Origin: Omphiscola glabra
Lineage: Eukaryota; Mollusca; Gastropoda; Lymnaeidae
Assembly: GCA_964017045.1 (NCBI GenBank)
Contig: OZ024808.1
Location: forward strand, 1,637,666-1,701,665
DNA length: 64,000 nucleotides
Direction of reading: 5' to 3'
How positions within the stretch are numbered: the first letter of the stretch is position 1; every line of letters starts with the position of its first letter. The translations under genes were made by a program, and so were the position numbers. Positions 47,456 to 59,364 of this stretch are shown here, one piece after another. The notes beneath the pieces are model-generated. The model had not been told where the DNA came from. It searched no databases and saw only the letters and a program-made list of their open reading frames with translations.

Positions 47456-47875
47456 CCACAGTTGTTTAACTGCATCCAGGCAGATAGAGTTAGACCAGTG
47501 GTTCTTAGGTTGTTTTACTGCACCCAGGCAGATAGACCAGTGGTTCTCGCGGTTGTTTAACTGCATCCAAGCAGATAGAGTTAGACCAGTGGTTCTTACG
47601 TATTTTTTACTGCACCCAGGCAGATAGACCAGTGGTTCTCGCGGTTGTTTAACTGCATCCAAGCAGATAGAGTCAGACCAGTGGTTCTTACGTATTTTTT
47701 ACTGCACCCAGGCAGATAGACCAGTGGTTCTCGCGGCTGTTTAACTGCATCCAGGCAGATAGACTTAGGCCAGTGGTTCTTACGTATTTTTTACTGCACC
47801 CAGGCAGATAGACCAGTGGTTCTCGCGGCTGTTTAACTGCATCCAGGCAGATAGACTTAGGCCAGTGGTTCTTAA
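47456..47875. repeat. 92-bp dimeric minisatellite carrying hAT terminal motifs
   Basis: Period 91-92 bp (47461, 47552, 47644, 47736, 47828), made of two related 46-bp halves. Each half holds CAGTGGTTCT followed by TTACG or CGCGG. The array ends in CAGTGGTTCTTAAAAAGGG, which looks like a plain hAT terminus. Confidence 0.9.
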
Positions 47876-47879
47876 AAAG

Positions 47880-48670
47880 GGATGACCACATCCCATGGGC
47901 AGTGCCATGGGGTCAGGGATCATTTATATAGAAACAATGTGACCCTTACCAAGCAATAGTGAGACAAAAGACAACGAACTTTTAATTAGGTCAAAGTCTT
48001 GAAAAGGACAAAAATGTTACAACTTAATCTTCCAATATAATGTAATTGGTTATATATTTTAGGGCATGTAATGGGTTAGGTATGTAATGACATGTAATTG
48101 GTGACACGTGTAATGCCATGTTTTTGTGACATGTGTAATGCCACTGCTCTGGTGACGTGATCATCTCAAGATGGTCAAGTGCCAAACTACCTTTACATTA
48201 TGTTGGAATTGTTTGTGTAATCTCCCAAAATTAACACATTAAGACATATCATACATATACAGATAGACCTACATGTATTAACATTTCACATTTAAAAAAA
48301 GAAAAATTGAAACCAACCCTTTGTTACAAGATGTTGGAATAGGGGGTAAGCAGTGGGAAATGAAGCAACCGGATCGAGTTTAACGTTATAGCTGTTCAAT
48401 TGTTGTTGTCTAGTAATGAATCGGGTATTCCCGCTAATGTGCATGGTTATATTTAGAAACCGTTGAACAAGGTCATGTTAAGTCCATATACACTTATAAT
48501 TAGTGCACATACAAGGTCCTATTTGTGGCACGTTTTATTTCTGACGTAATAGTTCCCCCATATACTATGTACATGAAGAGGCGTAGGAAAAAAAAGTGTG
48601 GGGGGGGGTGTGGGGTGGGGAGAGCGAACTGACGTCATCCTTTGTTGAACTCGGGAAGCCATTAGCTACA
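47880..48670. other. Intergenic sequence without a recognised gene
   Basis: Contains a few TGACATGTGTAATGCCA repeats near 48080-48145 and a G run at 48601-48608. No exon signature. Confidence 0.4.
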
Positions 48671-48671
48671 A

Positions 48672-48870
48672 CAAATAAAGATCTAATGTCTGATTATCTA
48701 ATGTTTTGATTGTCTAATGTTGTGGTTGTCTAATGTCTGATTGTCTAATGTCTGATTGTCTAATGTCTGATTGTCTAATGTTGTGATTGTCTTATGTCTG
48801 ATTGTCTAATGTTGTGGTTGTCTAATGTTGTGGTTGTCTAATGTCTGATTGTCTTATGTCTGATTGTCTA
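48672..48870. repeat. About 15-17-bp minisatellite, about 12 copies
   Basis: Units GATTGTCTAATGTCT and GGTTGTCTAATGTTGT in mixed order. Confidence 0.93.
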
Positions 48871-48907
48871 AAGTCCCTACATCCGTATGGCTGCCGTGGG
48901 TAGGAAG

Positions 48908-49180
48908 GGTGCTAACATTAGCACTAACCCTAACATTAGCACTAACCCTAACATTAGCACTAACCCTAACATTGGCACTAACCCTAACATTAGCACTAAC
49001 CCTAACATTGGCACTAACCCTAACATTAGCACTAACCCTAACAACATTAGCACTAACCCTAACATTAGCACTAACCCTAACAACATTAGCACTAACCCTA
49101 ACATTAGAACTAACCCTAACAAGAGCACTAACCCTTACTTTAGCACTAACCCTAACTATAGCACTAACATTAATTAATCT
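48908..49180. repeat. 18-bp minisatellite with CTAACCCTAA core, about 15 copies
   Basis: Unit ATTAGCACTAACCCTAAC, with a 21-bp variant that has an extra AAC. The unit contains CCCTAA but is not a telomeric array. Confidence 0.96.
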
Positions 49181-49304
49181 AAAACTAACTTAACATTACC
49201 AATAACCTTTAGTGGCTTACGCTAACTTGCATAGCCCTAAACGTGGCACTAATTGCGGGCGTGATTTGCGACTCCGGAGCTATGAGTTTGGTAACCCACA
49301 AGAG

Positions 49305-49432
49305 TATCCTAATGGTCTTTCAACAGTATCACAGATCACAATGGGCAGAGTATCCTAATGGTCTTTCAACAGTATCACAGATCACAATGGGCAGAGTATC
49401 CTAATAGTCTTTCAACGGAAGCGCAGATCACA
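49305..49432. repeat. 46-bp tandem repeat, 3 copies
   Basis: Unit contains GAGTATCCTAATGGTCTTTC and CAGATCACAATGGGCA. Confidence 0.93.
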
Positions 49433-49522
49433 ATGGCACGGTTGCCCTACTAGGTCCACTGTTGTCACTTGTTAGCACACGGGGACAAAACAATGTGTAA
49501 ATATAGCGTTACTTCGACAACA

Positions 49523-49549
49523 GCACGCACACACACACAAAATACACAC

Positions 49550-49580
<31 letters not shown>

Positions 49581-49588
49581 ACACACAG
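49523..49588. repeat. CA/CG microsatellite
   Basis: (CA)n interrupted by (CG)n. Confidence 0.95.
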
Positions 49589-49599
49589 AACATGGTCCA

Positions 49600-50510
49600 G
49601 ATTTTTTTTACAAGGTAAAGAAGATAAAAAAAAATTACTTGACGATAAAGTTGGAAGCACAAACTGTAATCAGATCCAAAGTTGCATCACACAAATAGCA
49701 CACGTGGATCAGTATGGCGCAGTCGATGTACGTAGTAAGCTTTCCTTTGTTTTTGCTCGGCTGAGGGTTAACATGCAGCTCAGGGGGCAGAGCTACGATC
49801 ACCCCGGTGCAGACGTCTGTAACACACTGAGCCCTGGGAACCGATTTGATGTTCCCGTAACCGGTACACAGGCCGAGAGGACAAGGGAGGGGGGCGGCGG
49901 CATGGAGGGGTAGGGGGGCAGAGAGAGGATGGGGTGATGGCAGTCGACCGTAGGTGAGCAGTGATTGCAGGTACCAAGGGAATGTACTCGATACAAACAA
50001 AAACGGTGTGGTGAACGATTCCAGGTTGTTACGCTATGATGACAGGTTATCGCCCGTTGTGACATGTCTCCCACGGCCTTATTAACGAGTCAAATAATGT
50101 CCGGATAAAAAACGGACGAAAAACGTCACGTGACCAGCTTTACTAATAGAGATAAGAGAACGGATTCTAAAACTGAAAAGTCGCAGACAAAGTTGATGGT
50201 CAATAAGTCAATAAGTTAGCATATATTTATGGTGGTCTTATAAATTAAGACAGAAAATTGATATAGGCGTTGACATCAGCTGTTAAAATAACCTTAAAAA
50301 CAAAATTAGAATGCAATCATATGCACAGTCCTAACCATATGAACACACACAACAACGACACGGTAAGTTAATCACGTGGTCAGATCCAATCTATTGTCCA
50401 GGTAATATAAGTGTTCACACGAGCACAAATGTCTCGACGGCCCGATATCTCCTGGTTGTACAACGAGGCCTTGGCGGGGGTCAAAGTGTGGGGAACTCTG
50501 GCCCGGATAT
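49600..50510. other. Intergenic sequence, more GC-rich
   Basis: ORFs on both strands are short and show no family resemblance. No gene is supported. Confidence 0.4.
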
Positions 50511-50517
50511 TTCTCTT

Positions 50518-50706
50518 ATTAAACACTTTCTACACTCTTAAACACCTTCTACACTCTTAAACACTTTCTACACTCTTAATCACTTTCTACACTCTTAAAC
50601 ACTTTCTACACTCTTAAACACTTTCTACACTCTTAAACACTTTCTACGCTCTTAAACACTTTCTACACTCCTAAACACTTTCTACATTCTTAAGCACTTT
50701 CTACAA
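50518..50706. repeat. 19-bp minisatellite, about 10 copies
   Basis: Unit ACTCTTAAACACTTTCTAC. Confidence 0.96.
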
Positions 50707-50749
50707 TCAACAACCTATACAATAGCTAAGTATTTAATTTCATTTCCAT

Positions 50750-50985
50750 ATTCTTTTAAATATTGTTTTCAATATTTGATCTATTTTCAATATTGTTTTC
50801 AATATTTGATCTATTTTCAATATTGTTTTCAATATTTGATCTATTTTCAATATTGTTGTCAATATTTGATCTATTTTCAATATTGTTTTTCAATATTTGA
50901 TCTATTTTCAATATTGTTTTTCAATATTTGATCTATTTTCAATATTGTTGTCAATATTTGATCTATTTTCAATATTGTTGTCACC
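50750..50985. repeat. 30-bp minisatellite, about 8 copies
   Basis: Unit contains TTTTCAATATTTGATCTATT and CAATATTG; TTTT/TTGT variants. Confidence 0.95.
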
Positions 50986-51100
50986 ATCTGAGGCTAGACA
51001 TTACCGCAACAACAATAAAAGCAATCAATTATAAATATAAAAAGAAATACGTACGTACCGCAAAATCCAGCGATAGAGCGAAAGATCCGCATGAAATTAA

Positions 51101-51200
51101 GACCTGTGGGTCGCGATCCCTTTGGGGGTCGCAAAACCCTTAAACAGGGATCGCCTAAGACCATCGGAAAACCCGTCTTTATAAAGTAGCAACGATAATA
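51101..51200. mobile_element. SPIN-like hAT MITE fragment
   Basis: Contains CCTGTGGGTCGCGATCCC, GGGATCGCCTAAGACCATC and GTAGCAACGATAATAAC, matching the left half of the copies at 12910 and 22090. Both terminal repeats are missing. Confidence 0.7.
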
Positions 51201-51269
51201 ACACAGTTGACTAAACCATAAGAGATTAAAAATATTATGTTTCATTAGAATAAATTGGACTGACTGTAT

Positions 51270-51655
51270 TCCCGCTGCAACGTGACCAGACTACTGCAGC
51301 ATTGTGACGGGGTCCTGGTGTATCGTGACCAGACTACTACAGCATTGTGACGGGGTCCTGGTGTATCGTGACCAGACTACTACAGCATTGTGACGGGGTC
51401 CTGCTATAACCTGACCAGACTACTGCAGCATTGTGACGGGGTCCTGGTGTATCGTGACCAGACTACTACAGCATTGTGACGGGATCCTGCTATATCGTGA
51501 CCAGACTACTGCAGCATTGTGACGGGGTCCTGGTGTATCGTGACCAGACTACTACAGCATTGTGACGGGGTCCTGCTGTATCGTGACCAGACTACTGCAG
51601 CATTGTGACCGGGTCCTGCTGTAAAGTGACCAGACTACTACAGCATTGTGACCGG
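51270..51655. repeat. 43-bp minisatellite, about 9 copies
   Basis: Unit contains GACCAGACTACTACAGCATT and GTGACGGGGTCCTGGTG. Confidence 0.95.
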
Positions 51656-52029
51656 GTCCCGTTTTAGCTCAAAAGTCGCTTCGCAAATCGGCTGATTTAT
51701 CTTGGGACACGCGCAGATAACGCCCCACTTTGTGACACCCCTGAAGAAAGGGGTGGCATGGGGTGTAGCACAGCCTGGTTTATGGAGGGGGTTGATGGTG
51801 GGATGTAACGTATTTTAATTGAGGATTTAAATACACACAATATGGGAAACATATTTTTTTATAAAGTATAGATTTAACAAACAAATCAGTGAGCCAGGGG
51901 TGTGTCCATAGAGGGAAAGCACATGCAATGGAATCGGGTTGTTTTTTTTTATTAATCCAGAGGTGTATGAGAGACACATCAAATTTTTTAATTAAAAAAA
52001 AAAACAGTCGCATTTTGAGACAAATCAAC

Positions 52030-52260
52030 AGTATGGGCAATGGGACATTATGGGCAATGGGACATTATGGGCCCCACATCATCCCAAACCCTAGTTACGC
52101 CACTGATCACCACCAACCCTAGTGACGCTTCTGATCGCCAACCCTAGTTCCCCACTGATCATCAACAACACCATTTACAGCTCTGATCATCAACAACACC
52201 ATTTACAGCACTGATCACCAACCGGGAGCTACGCCGCTGATTGCCACCAACCATAATTAG
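52030..52260. repeat. Same paired arrays related to a hAT end (locus 2)
   Basis: Has AATGGGACATTATGGGC units, then CCCCACATCATCCC, then CCTAGTTACGCCACTGATCA with degenerate downstream copies. Same layout as 46048-46506 but less expanded. Confidence 0.8.
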
Positions 52261-52761
52261 CCACTGATCACCGCGTTATCTAGTTTAGCCCCCGACCACC
52301 AAGCTTAGTTACGCCACTGTTCATCACCACCTCCCAGTTGACAGGACACGTAAGGCTACACAGGTTTCAAAATAATCGATCATAGGTCTGACCTCCGTGA
52401 GGAAACTCCCATCACTCAATCAACACACTACACACACAAAGATTCGTGTCAAGCGGTCAGGTAGTTCAAAGGTCAAGGTTCATGTCACGCAATTTTTAGT
52501 CTATATCCTCTTACCCAAAACGTCCAACTTTAACTAAATGAAAACGCAACTTCCGTTTTATAAATAGATCTTAATTTTTTAAAATTTGCATGCTGACTCA
52601 GCGATTAAGTTTCATACTTAAAAATAGTAGAAAATCGAATATCAGGACAATGGTTACGCGATTGTTCGGTTAACCGGACTCACATTTTTAAATATATTTT
52701 TTTCCCAACAAAGTATGTTCGCCATTGGAGTAAAAAATGACGAACCTCAAATCAGAGACTA

Positions 52762-53085
52762 TAACCCAAGACACTAACCCATGACACCAACCCATGAAAC
52801 TAACCATGCCACTAACCCATGACACTAACCCATGAAACTAACAATGACACTAACCCATGACACTAATCCATGACACTAACCCATGACACTAACCCATGAC
52901 ACTAACCCATGACACTAACCCAAGACACTAACCCATGACACTAACCCATGACACTAACCCAAGACACTAACCCATGACACTAACCCATGACACTAACCCA
53001 TGACACTAACCCGTGACACTAACCCAAGACACTAACCCAAACACTAACCCATGACACTAACCCAAGACACTAACCCATAACATAA
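52762..53085. repeat. 13-bp minisatellite, about 25 copies
   Basis: Unit GACACTAACCCAT, with AAGACAC variants recurring in a higher-order pattern. Confidence 0.96.
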
Positions 53086-53199
53086 ACCACGGCAAAGGCG
53101 TACCGAGGACATAACGTCCTGCAGCGCTAAGGTTGCGCCACTGTCAAGCTTGAGAAACCTATTTTTATACTGTTTATATTGAAAGATGACTGAGTAAAC

Positions 53200-53395
53200 G
53201 TTTTAGCTTATTTCACACAGGTGAACTAACGTTTTAGTTTATTTCACTCAAGTGAACTAATGTTTTAGTTTATTTCACACAGGTGAACTAATGTTTTAGT
53301 TTATTTCACACAGGTGAACTAATGTTTTAGTTTATTCCACCCAAGTGAACTAATGTTTTAGCTTATTTCAAACAGGTGAACTAATGTTATCGTAA
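53200..53395. repeat. 31-bp minisatellite, about 6 copies
   Basis: Unit contains TTATTTCACACAGGTGAACT and AATGTTTTAG. Confidence 0.95.
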
Positions 53396-53399
53396 CATA

Positions 53400-54345
53400 C
53401 GCAATGGGATTTCTTTTAAAAATAAAAAAAATTTTGTTTGATTCACCAATTTCTCCCCCCCCCCCAACTGTAGTGCCCACCTTCAAGTGGCACCCACAGC
53501 ACGTACCATGCCTCACCACACCGTCTGAAGGCCTTTGGCCTAGGCCCAAACATTTGTTGTTCAGAATCACATCCATTTTAAAACAAAAAAAAAATTACTA
53601 TGACCGTAATTATGAATTTTTTTCTAAAATAGCCATTTATTTAGTACTTTTGGAATGTCACAGATGATCGGGATGTTTAAGTATAGCAACGACAATTTGT
53701 CCAGTTAATCGAACATCGGCTAAATGCTGCCAGTTTGGTCGTCCAATCATTCAAAGAAAGCCCGTGGCTGCTGACATACACACCAATATTTTGTCAAGGA
53801 AATTTAGCAATTCAATAGATTATTCTGGAGAAAATATATAAAATCGTACAATAAAAAAAATCTTTTTTTTTAGTGAGACTAATGCTTTACTATTTTTATT
53901 TCTTAATTTAAAGGATTTCTTATAACACCGTTCGTATAGTTAGAGAAAAAAAAAAGGAAGAAAAAAGTGTAGCTTTAAAAAGAAAGAAAAGAAATTGGAA
54001 TGGCGTAGGTTTGATATCAAGTTCCCTAACTCTAACGTGAATGTCAACTTAAACAGGAAAGATCGGAAGATGTATCCGGTTTAGAGATTATAACGGTCAT
54101 GCTGAAGAGCATGAAGTATCACGTGACAGCAGGGTCAAATAATCTCTAAAAAAATGACTAGGAGACACGCCGTTTTTTTAAACAAATTGTTGGAATGACG
54201 TCATAGAGAGAGAGCGAGAGATGTTGACATTACTGAACTTACGTCTGGTGGTTGGAATAAAGAAATAAGCATTATGCGATTTTGTCATTGCACGCTACTG
54301 GTACCTCGCATTTTACCATGGCCGCCATCTTGGTTGAGACGATTC
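53400..54345. other. Intergenic sequence without a recognised gene
   Basis: AT-rich with a C run at 53455-53465 and A-rich tracts. No exon signature. Confidence 0.4.
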
Positions 54346-54533
54346 AAATCTATCCCTCACTCTAACCTGAACCCTAAATCTATCCCTCACCCTAACCTGA
54401 ACCATAAATCTATCCCTCACCCTAACCTGAACCCTAAATCTATCCCTCACCCTAACCTGAACCCTAAATCTATCCCTCACCCTAACCTGAACCCTAAATC
54501 TATCCCTCACCCTAACCTGAACCCTAAATCTCA
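54346..54533. repeat. 30-bp minisatellite, about 6 copies
   Basis: Unit contains CTATCCCTCACCCTAACCTG and AACCCTAAAT. Confidence 0.96.
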
Positions 54534-54967
54534 AAACATAAACAAAGGGCAGTGACTCCCAATAAACACGCAAATGAAATCGAGGGACCACATATAGGAA
54601 TTAGCCGGCGATTTCTTGGTGATAGGGTAATAAAATATTCTCGAGCTGTGCTTCTCCTGACTTCGTGTCAAGGAACTCGATGTTGCTGGGGGAGTTCAGG
54701 GCGGCGGGAGTGTCCTACGTACAGACAATGCTACATGGTACTGCCCAACATATGGTGCTGGTTGTCACTTTTGTAGCGGGGGGGGGGGGGCCTTTGAGAC
54801 TTATTTAAGAGCATAAGGTCATGCCCTTACCAGCATATACGAGTTAGTTAAGAGCTGTGCTACTCAAATTGGTGGCCCTTTCATCCTTACTGGTCTTTCA
54901 GGCCCCAGTCGACGGTCCACAAAAAGGTTAGACAATTTGAAAAGATCGACCAAAAATATGAATATAC

Positions 54968-55375
54968 TAGATATAGCCCGCCAAACATTGGCGACAGCAA
55001 TGCGTGAACTTCCCATCTACTAGATACAGCCTACCAAACATTGGCGACAGAAATGCGTGAACTTCCCATCTACTAGATACAGCCTACCAAACATTGGCGA
55101 CAGAAATGCGTGAACTTCCCATCTACTAGATACAGCCTACCAAACATTGGCGACAGAAATGCGTGAACTTCCCATCTACTAGATACAGCCTACCAAACAT
55201 TGGCGACAGAAATGCGTGAACTTCCCATCTACTAGATACAGCCTACCAAACATTGGCGACAGAAATGCGTGAACTTCCCATCTACTAGATACAGCCTACC
55301 AAACATTCTTCTTCTTCTTCTTATGTTTGAGGGCCCACGATCAATTTATTGGTGACTGCAATGCGTGAACTTCCC
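54968..55375. repeat. 53-bp minisatellite, about 7 copies, interrupted by a LINE tail
   Basis: Unit contains CTACTAGATACAGCCTACCA and GCGTGAACTTCCCAT. The last unit is split by about 40 bp of foreign sequence at 55308-55346. Confidence 0.95.
55308..55346 (-). mobile_element. Minimal 5'-truncated LINE insertion
   Basis: CTTCTTCTTCTTCTTATG followed by GGGCCCACGATCAAT matches the 3' end of the LINE at 57534-57890. Read on the minus strand it is the last part of the 3' UTR plus an (AAG)n tail. ATT is repeated at both edges. Confidence 0.65.
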
Positions 55376-55379
55376 ATCT

Positions 55380-56470
55380 ACTATAGCTACTTGACAAAAC
55401 ATGAGCTCAAGTAACTCACATTTAAGAATCCCAATTTTCGCTACACCCCTTCCCCCATTTTACGTCACAGCACACTTATTTCACGCCCATTAAATATTCT
55501 GATGTCCCAACGACTTTTAAACCGAATATTTTTTAATTTGACACCATACCTAAATCATAGACGATTTCATTTTCCGAAAAGAAAATAGTACGCGCCAAAC
55601 GCAGTTGCGTTATATTAAAATAATATCATTTAGTGTCGTTATCGGGAATTATATTTTACGCACTATTGAACTCATTATTGAACAATACTTTATTTCAAAC
55701 ATTTATAATTATTTGTAATATACTCTCAACACCAAATTCGCTGATTAGGAAGCAGTCCACGAGTCACACCAGAAGAGTAATATATATACGAGATTTACTA
55801 GACTGGCCACCCATCCTCGGCATAGTTAGAATCCTACATGCTGGTACGCCATACCATCAAAAAAAAAAAAGGCACCATTAAGGCACTCATATGTCGGAGC
55901 CGGGATATCCCAAAGCCTCTCTACGCTTATCCACTGCTTTCTTCACCATAAACCACACAATCACAAAACTAACATAATTAAAAACATGTATCTTACTTGA
56001 GTAGAATGCTAGTGTCGTGTGCAACCAAGTGACTGGTGAATAGCACCAGGTCCAGCTGCCTCTATTTATAGCCAGTCCATCAAACAGTGGGTGGTGAAAA
56101 CTTAGCCCCACTCCCCTCCCTCATTACCCCCCACCCCTATCATGCAAATGGGGCGCCATCTCAGGCAGCCCCGAGTTGATAACACATGAATATAAATTGA
56201 GGTGAGGATTCAAAGAAATCTGGTCTTATTGGGGGGGGGGGGCAGTGGCTCTCACGTGGTTAACATATGGGGTGATGCTGGTATTAAGGGACGCAAGGAG
56301 GCTGGCGAAGGGGTGTGTGGGGCGGGGGGCGTTCGATAGCTTTAGTAAGATTACTTGATGGGACTGATTTGAGGGAGGGTCGAGGGGGAGGGGGTATTTA
56401 AGAATTGTCAATAAAGGGAACTCGTTTGTGTGTGGGGAGAGGAAGATGCATCGTAAGAGCATAGTTAAAA
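55380..56470. other. Intergenic sequence without a recognised gene
   Basis: Mixed composition with poly-G at 56230-56241. No exon signature. Confidence 0.4.
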
Positions 56471-56477
56471 ACTCTTC

Positions 56478-56990
56478 CACATTCAGTCAGAAGTCTGTCT
56501 ATCCGGTCAGGTTTCGTAACATTCAGTCAGATGTCTGTCTATCCGGTCAGGTTTCGTAACATTTAGTCAGATGTCTGTCTATCCGGCCAGGTTGTGTAAC
56601 TTTCAGTTAGATGTCTGTCTATCCGGTCAGGTTTCGTAACATTCAGTCAGATGTCTGTCTATCCGGTCAGGTTTCGTAACATTCAGTCAGATGTCTGTCT
56701 ATTCGGTCAGGTTTTGTAACAGTCAGTCAGATGTCTGTCTATCCGGTCAGGTTTCGTAACATTCAGTCAGATGTCTGTCTATCCGGTCAGGTTGTGTAAC
56801 ATTCAGTCAGATGTCTGTCTATCCGGCCAGGTTTCGTAACATTCAGTCACATGTCTGTCTATCCGGCCAGGTTGTGTAACTTTCAGTCAGATGTCTATCC
56901 GGTCATGTTTTGTAACATTCAGTTAGATGTCTGTCTATCCGGTCAGGTTTCGTAGCATTCAGTCAGATATCTTTTTACCCTGTCATGTTT
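56478..56990. repeat. 40-bp minisatellite, about 13 copies
   Basis: Unit contains CATTCAGTCAGATGTCTGTC and TATCCGGTCAGGTTTCGTAA. Confidence 0.96.
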
Positions 56991-57533
56991 TGGTATCTTT
57001 GTATTAAACCCGAAACTTATAGTATTTTGGTCTCAAACAATTGCAGAGCTCAACTGTTGTTTTTTTATGAAAGACTCAACTGATTGAGATCCACTGCGCT
57101 GTACTATTCGATGCTCGTTACGGGAACAGCTATGCCCCCCCCCCCACCCTTCTCCATACGACCAGCAGCTATCGCCACACATCAAAACTGTTTTGTTTTT
57201 ATATTAAGGCCGGGGAACACGCAGAAACAATGCTTTGTAAAAAAAACACGTCTGACAAGATTTGTCTTGTGCGCAGTTTGAATTTTGCTCAAGCGACAGA
57301 CAACTCTGGTTCGTTAGTTCCTCTCTTGTTTTGTTGAGCACGCCCCCACCTTCAACCCCGCCCCCAGTGTGTCCAAAGACATGCGCACATGAACGGTATA
57401 TTATTCATGCATAAACATTTCATTTTCATTTACCAAATCCTGACGTCATGCTTTCCTTTAAAAAAAATTAAATAAACACTTAAAACCAAGTTTGCATTTT
57501 TTAAATTATTTGTATTTTATATTGTTATTCTTC

Positions 57534-57890
57534 TTCTTCTTCTTCTATGCTTTCAGGACCCACGATCAATGCATTGATCATTATGGCTCCTATGGTTCAG
57601 AAGGGTTCACGATGTTAATGTGCGTGGTTTTTTAAGGGGATAATTCACTGGTACAAGACAGGAGGCAAGAGCCGCAAATGTGTCAGGTGTAGTCGCCGCA
57701 ACTGTTGTTTTTGGAAGATTGTTCCATTCCTTTATTGTTTTGGAAGGAATGAGGAGCTCCTGTACTGAGTTCTTGTTTTTAAAAGTCGAAATTGCTTGTC
57801 GTGACCTCTTCGCTGTCTAGGGGGGAGATTGACGAGTTTCTGTTTGATACTGGAGCAGTGGACCAGCCCATTATTGATCTTGTACAATTT
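57534..57890 (-). pseudogene. LINE 3' end: C-terminus of reverse-transcriptase ORF, frameshifted
   Basis: On the minus strand it reads KLYKINNGLVHCSSI, RRGHDKQFRLLKTRTQYR and SSSFLP. After a one-base frameshift it reads TIKEWNNLPKTTVAATTP and DTFAALASCL, with a stop at 57609-57607. The RRGH...R..Y..SFxPxTIxxWNxLP pattern is the common C-terminal end of non-LTR retrotransposon polyproteins. A 3' UTR and an (AAG)n tail follow down to 57534. Dead copy; clade not resolved. Confidence 0.8.
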
Positions 57891-57899
57891 CTAATGTGC

Positions 57900-58850
57900 C
57901 ACCCACCTTAACACCACATACTTATTTCACCAACTATTTCAGAAAAAACAAAAGAAAATATTACGCACTAAACGCACTTGCGATAGTTTTTTTAAAAGAG
58001 TCGCGTTTAGCGCAGTCATCGGGAATTTTATATCGTGAAATCATTGTCATCATATTTCATTCATCTTCCCATTGAAAAAACGCAAGGCAAAAACGAGTTA
58101 ATGTGCTAAGTTTCAGCTTGATAGGTTGACGGGAAGTGGGTCAGTTGGCCGTCCGCAGATTTTGCCCTAAACACAGAAAAACGAAGTTACTATAAATGAT
58201 TTGAAAATCAACGCTAAGTGTGAAGCAACCATCAAACTCCTTCAGCCGGCCTCACGCCTCGCGGCAAATGTCCAACAGTCCCTCCACGTGATGCGTCCTC
58301 CAAGTCCACAAAACGAGCCTTCAGCCGGCCTCATTCCTTGTAGCAGATAGACACCTGTATCTCCCCGAGATGAGTCCACGGTAGAAGCGGACAGAACAAG
58401 TTACAATTTACAACACCGTCACATTTCTAATCGGTGATAACTGAATTTCTTTATTTCAACAAAGCATGACTGAGGGTGAAAACAAAAAGGCGGACATTTT
58501 CTTCCCTTTTTTTTGGTAAAATTGAAGATCGCTCCAGTTTGCGCACATTCAAGCTACGCCGCTGTAAGTCATACACGTTATATCCCCGGGCCCTCCTCCA
58601 CTTGGGGCTAAGCTCATTTAATAGGTAGGTAGGCCATGCAAATCAGACAAATAATTCATCAGCCTGTCAGTTAAGCCTACGGCGCAGAGATTGACAGCCC
58701 AGTAGAAGTGGTCGGTGCAGATTGGGGCAGTCAAGTCTAGCATTTCTGTAAGAAACGCCCATGAGGTGTTTCTGACTTAGAGGTTGATGGACGCACGTTT
58801 ATAGTGTTGAACCGTTTCCGTCTACGTTGTGGCATCTCACTCAGTCAATG
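57900..58850. other. Intergenic sequence without a recognised gene
   Basis: Holds a diverged two-copy repeat with CTTCAGCCGGCCTCA (58240 and 58319). A CAAGCTACGCCGCTG motif near 58551 resembles a hAT terminus. No gene seen. Confidence 0.4.
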
Positions 58851-58855
58851 TTCGC

Positions 58856-59125
58856 AGGTCAACCTGTCAATATCTGTTTAACCAGCTGTCAACATCTGTT
58901 TAACCAGCTGTCACAATATCTGCTTTACCCCGCCAGTGTCAATGTGCCTCTGCCTGTCAATGTATGTTTAACCAGTTGTCAATATATGTTTAACCAGCTG
59001 TCAATATCTGTTTAACCGACTGTCAATAACTGTTTAACCAGCTGTCAATATCTGTTTAACCAGCTGTCAATATCTGTTTAAACAGCTGTCAATATCTGTT
59101 TAACCAGCTGTAAATATCTGTCTTA
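58856..59125. repeat. 22-bp minisatellite, about 12 copies
   Basis: Unit contains AATATCTGTTTAACCAGCTG; the early copies are irregular. Confidence 0.94.
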
Positions 59126-59364
59126 ACATAGCTATCCTATGTTTCACCTTGAACATCTCTGAGCATCTTGAGCAGATTGTCAATGTTCAAGTCTCGTTGA
59201 CAATGTTTCCTCCCCCCCCCCCCACACATGTTTATTCCCTTGTATTTGTGGGCACGCCCCCCTCCTTGACCCTGTGACATTTGCTTTTACATTTCAACCA
59301 CTGTCACTAAAGCTCATCTGTCACACCACTATCCGATGTTTTTCCAAGTGTACATAAACTAGGC

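Noticed and set aside
48908..49180. Interstitial telomere
   Set aside because: The unit is an 18-bp motif that only includes CCCTAA; there is no run of the hexamer.
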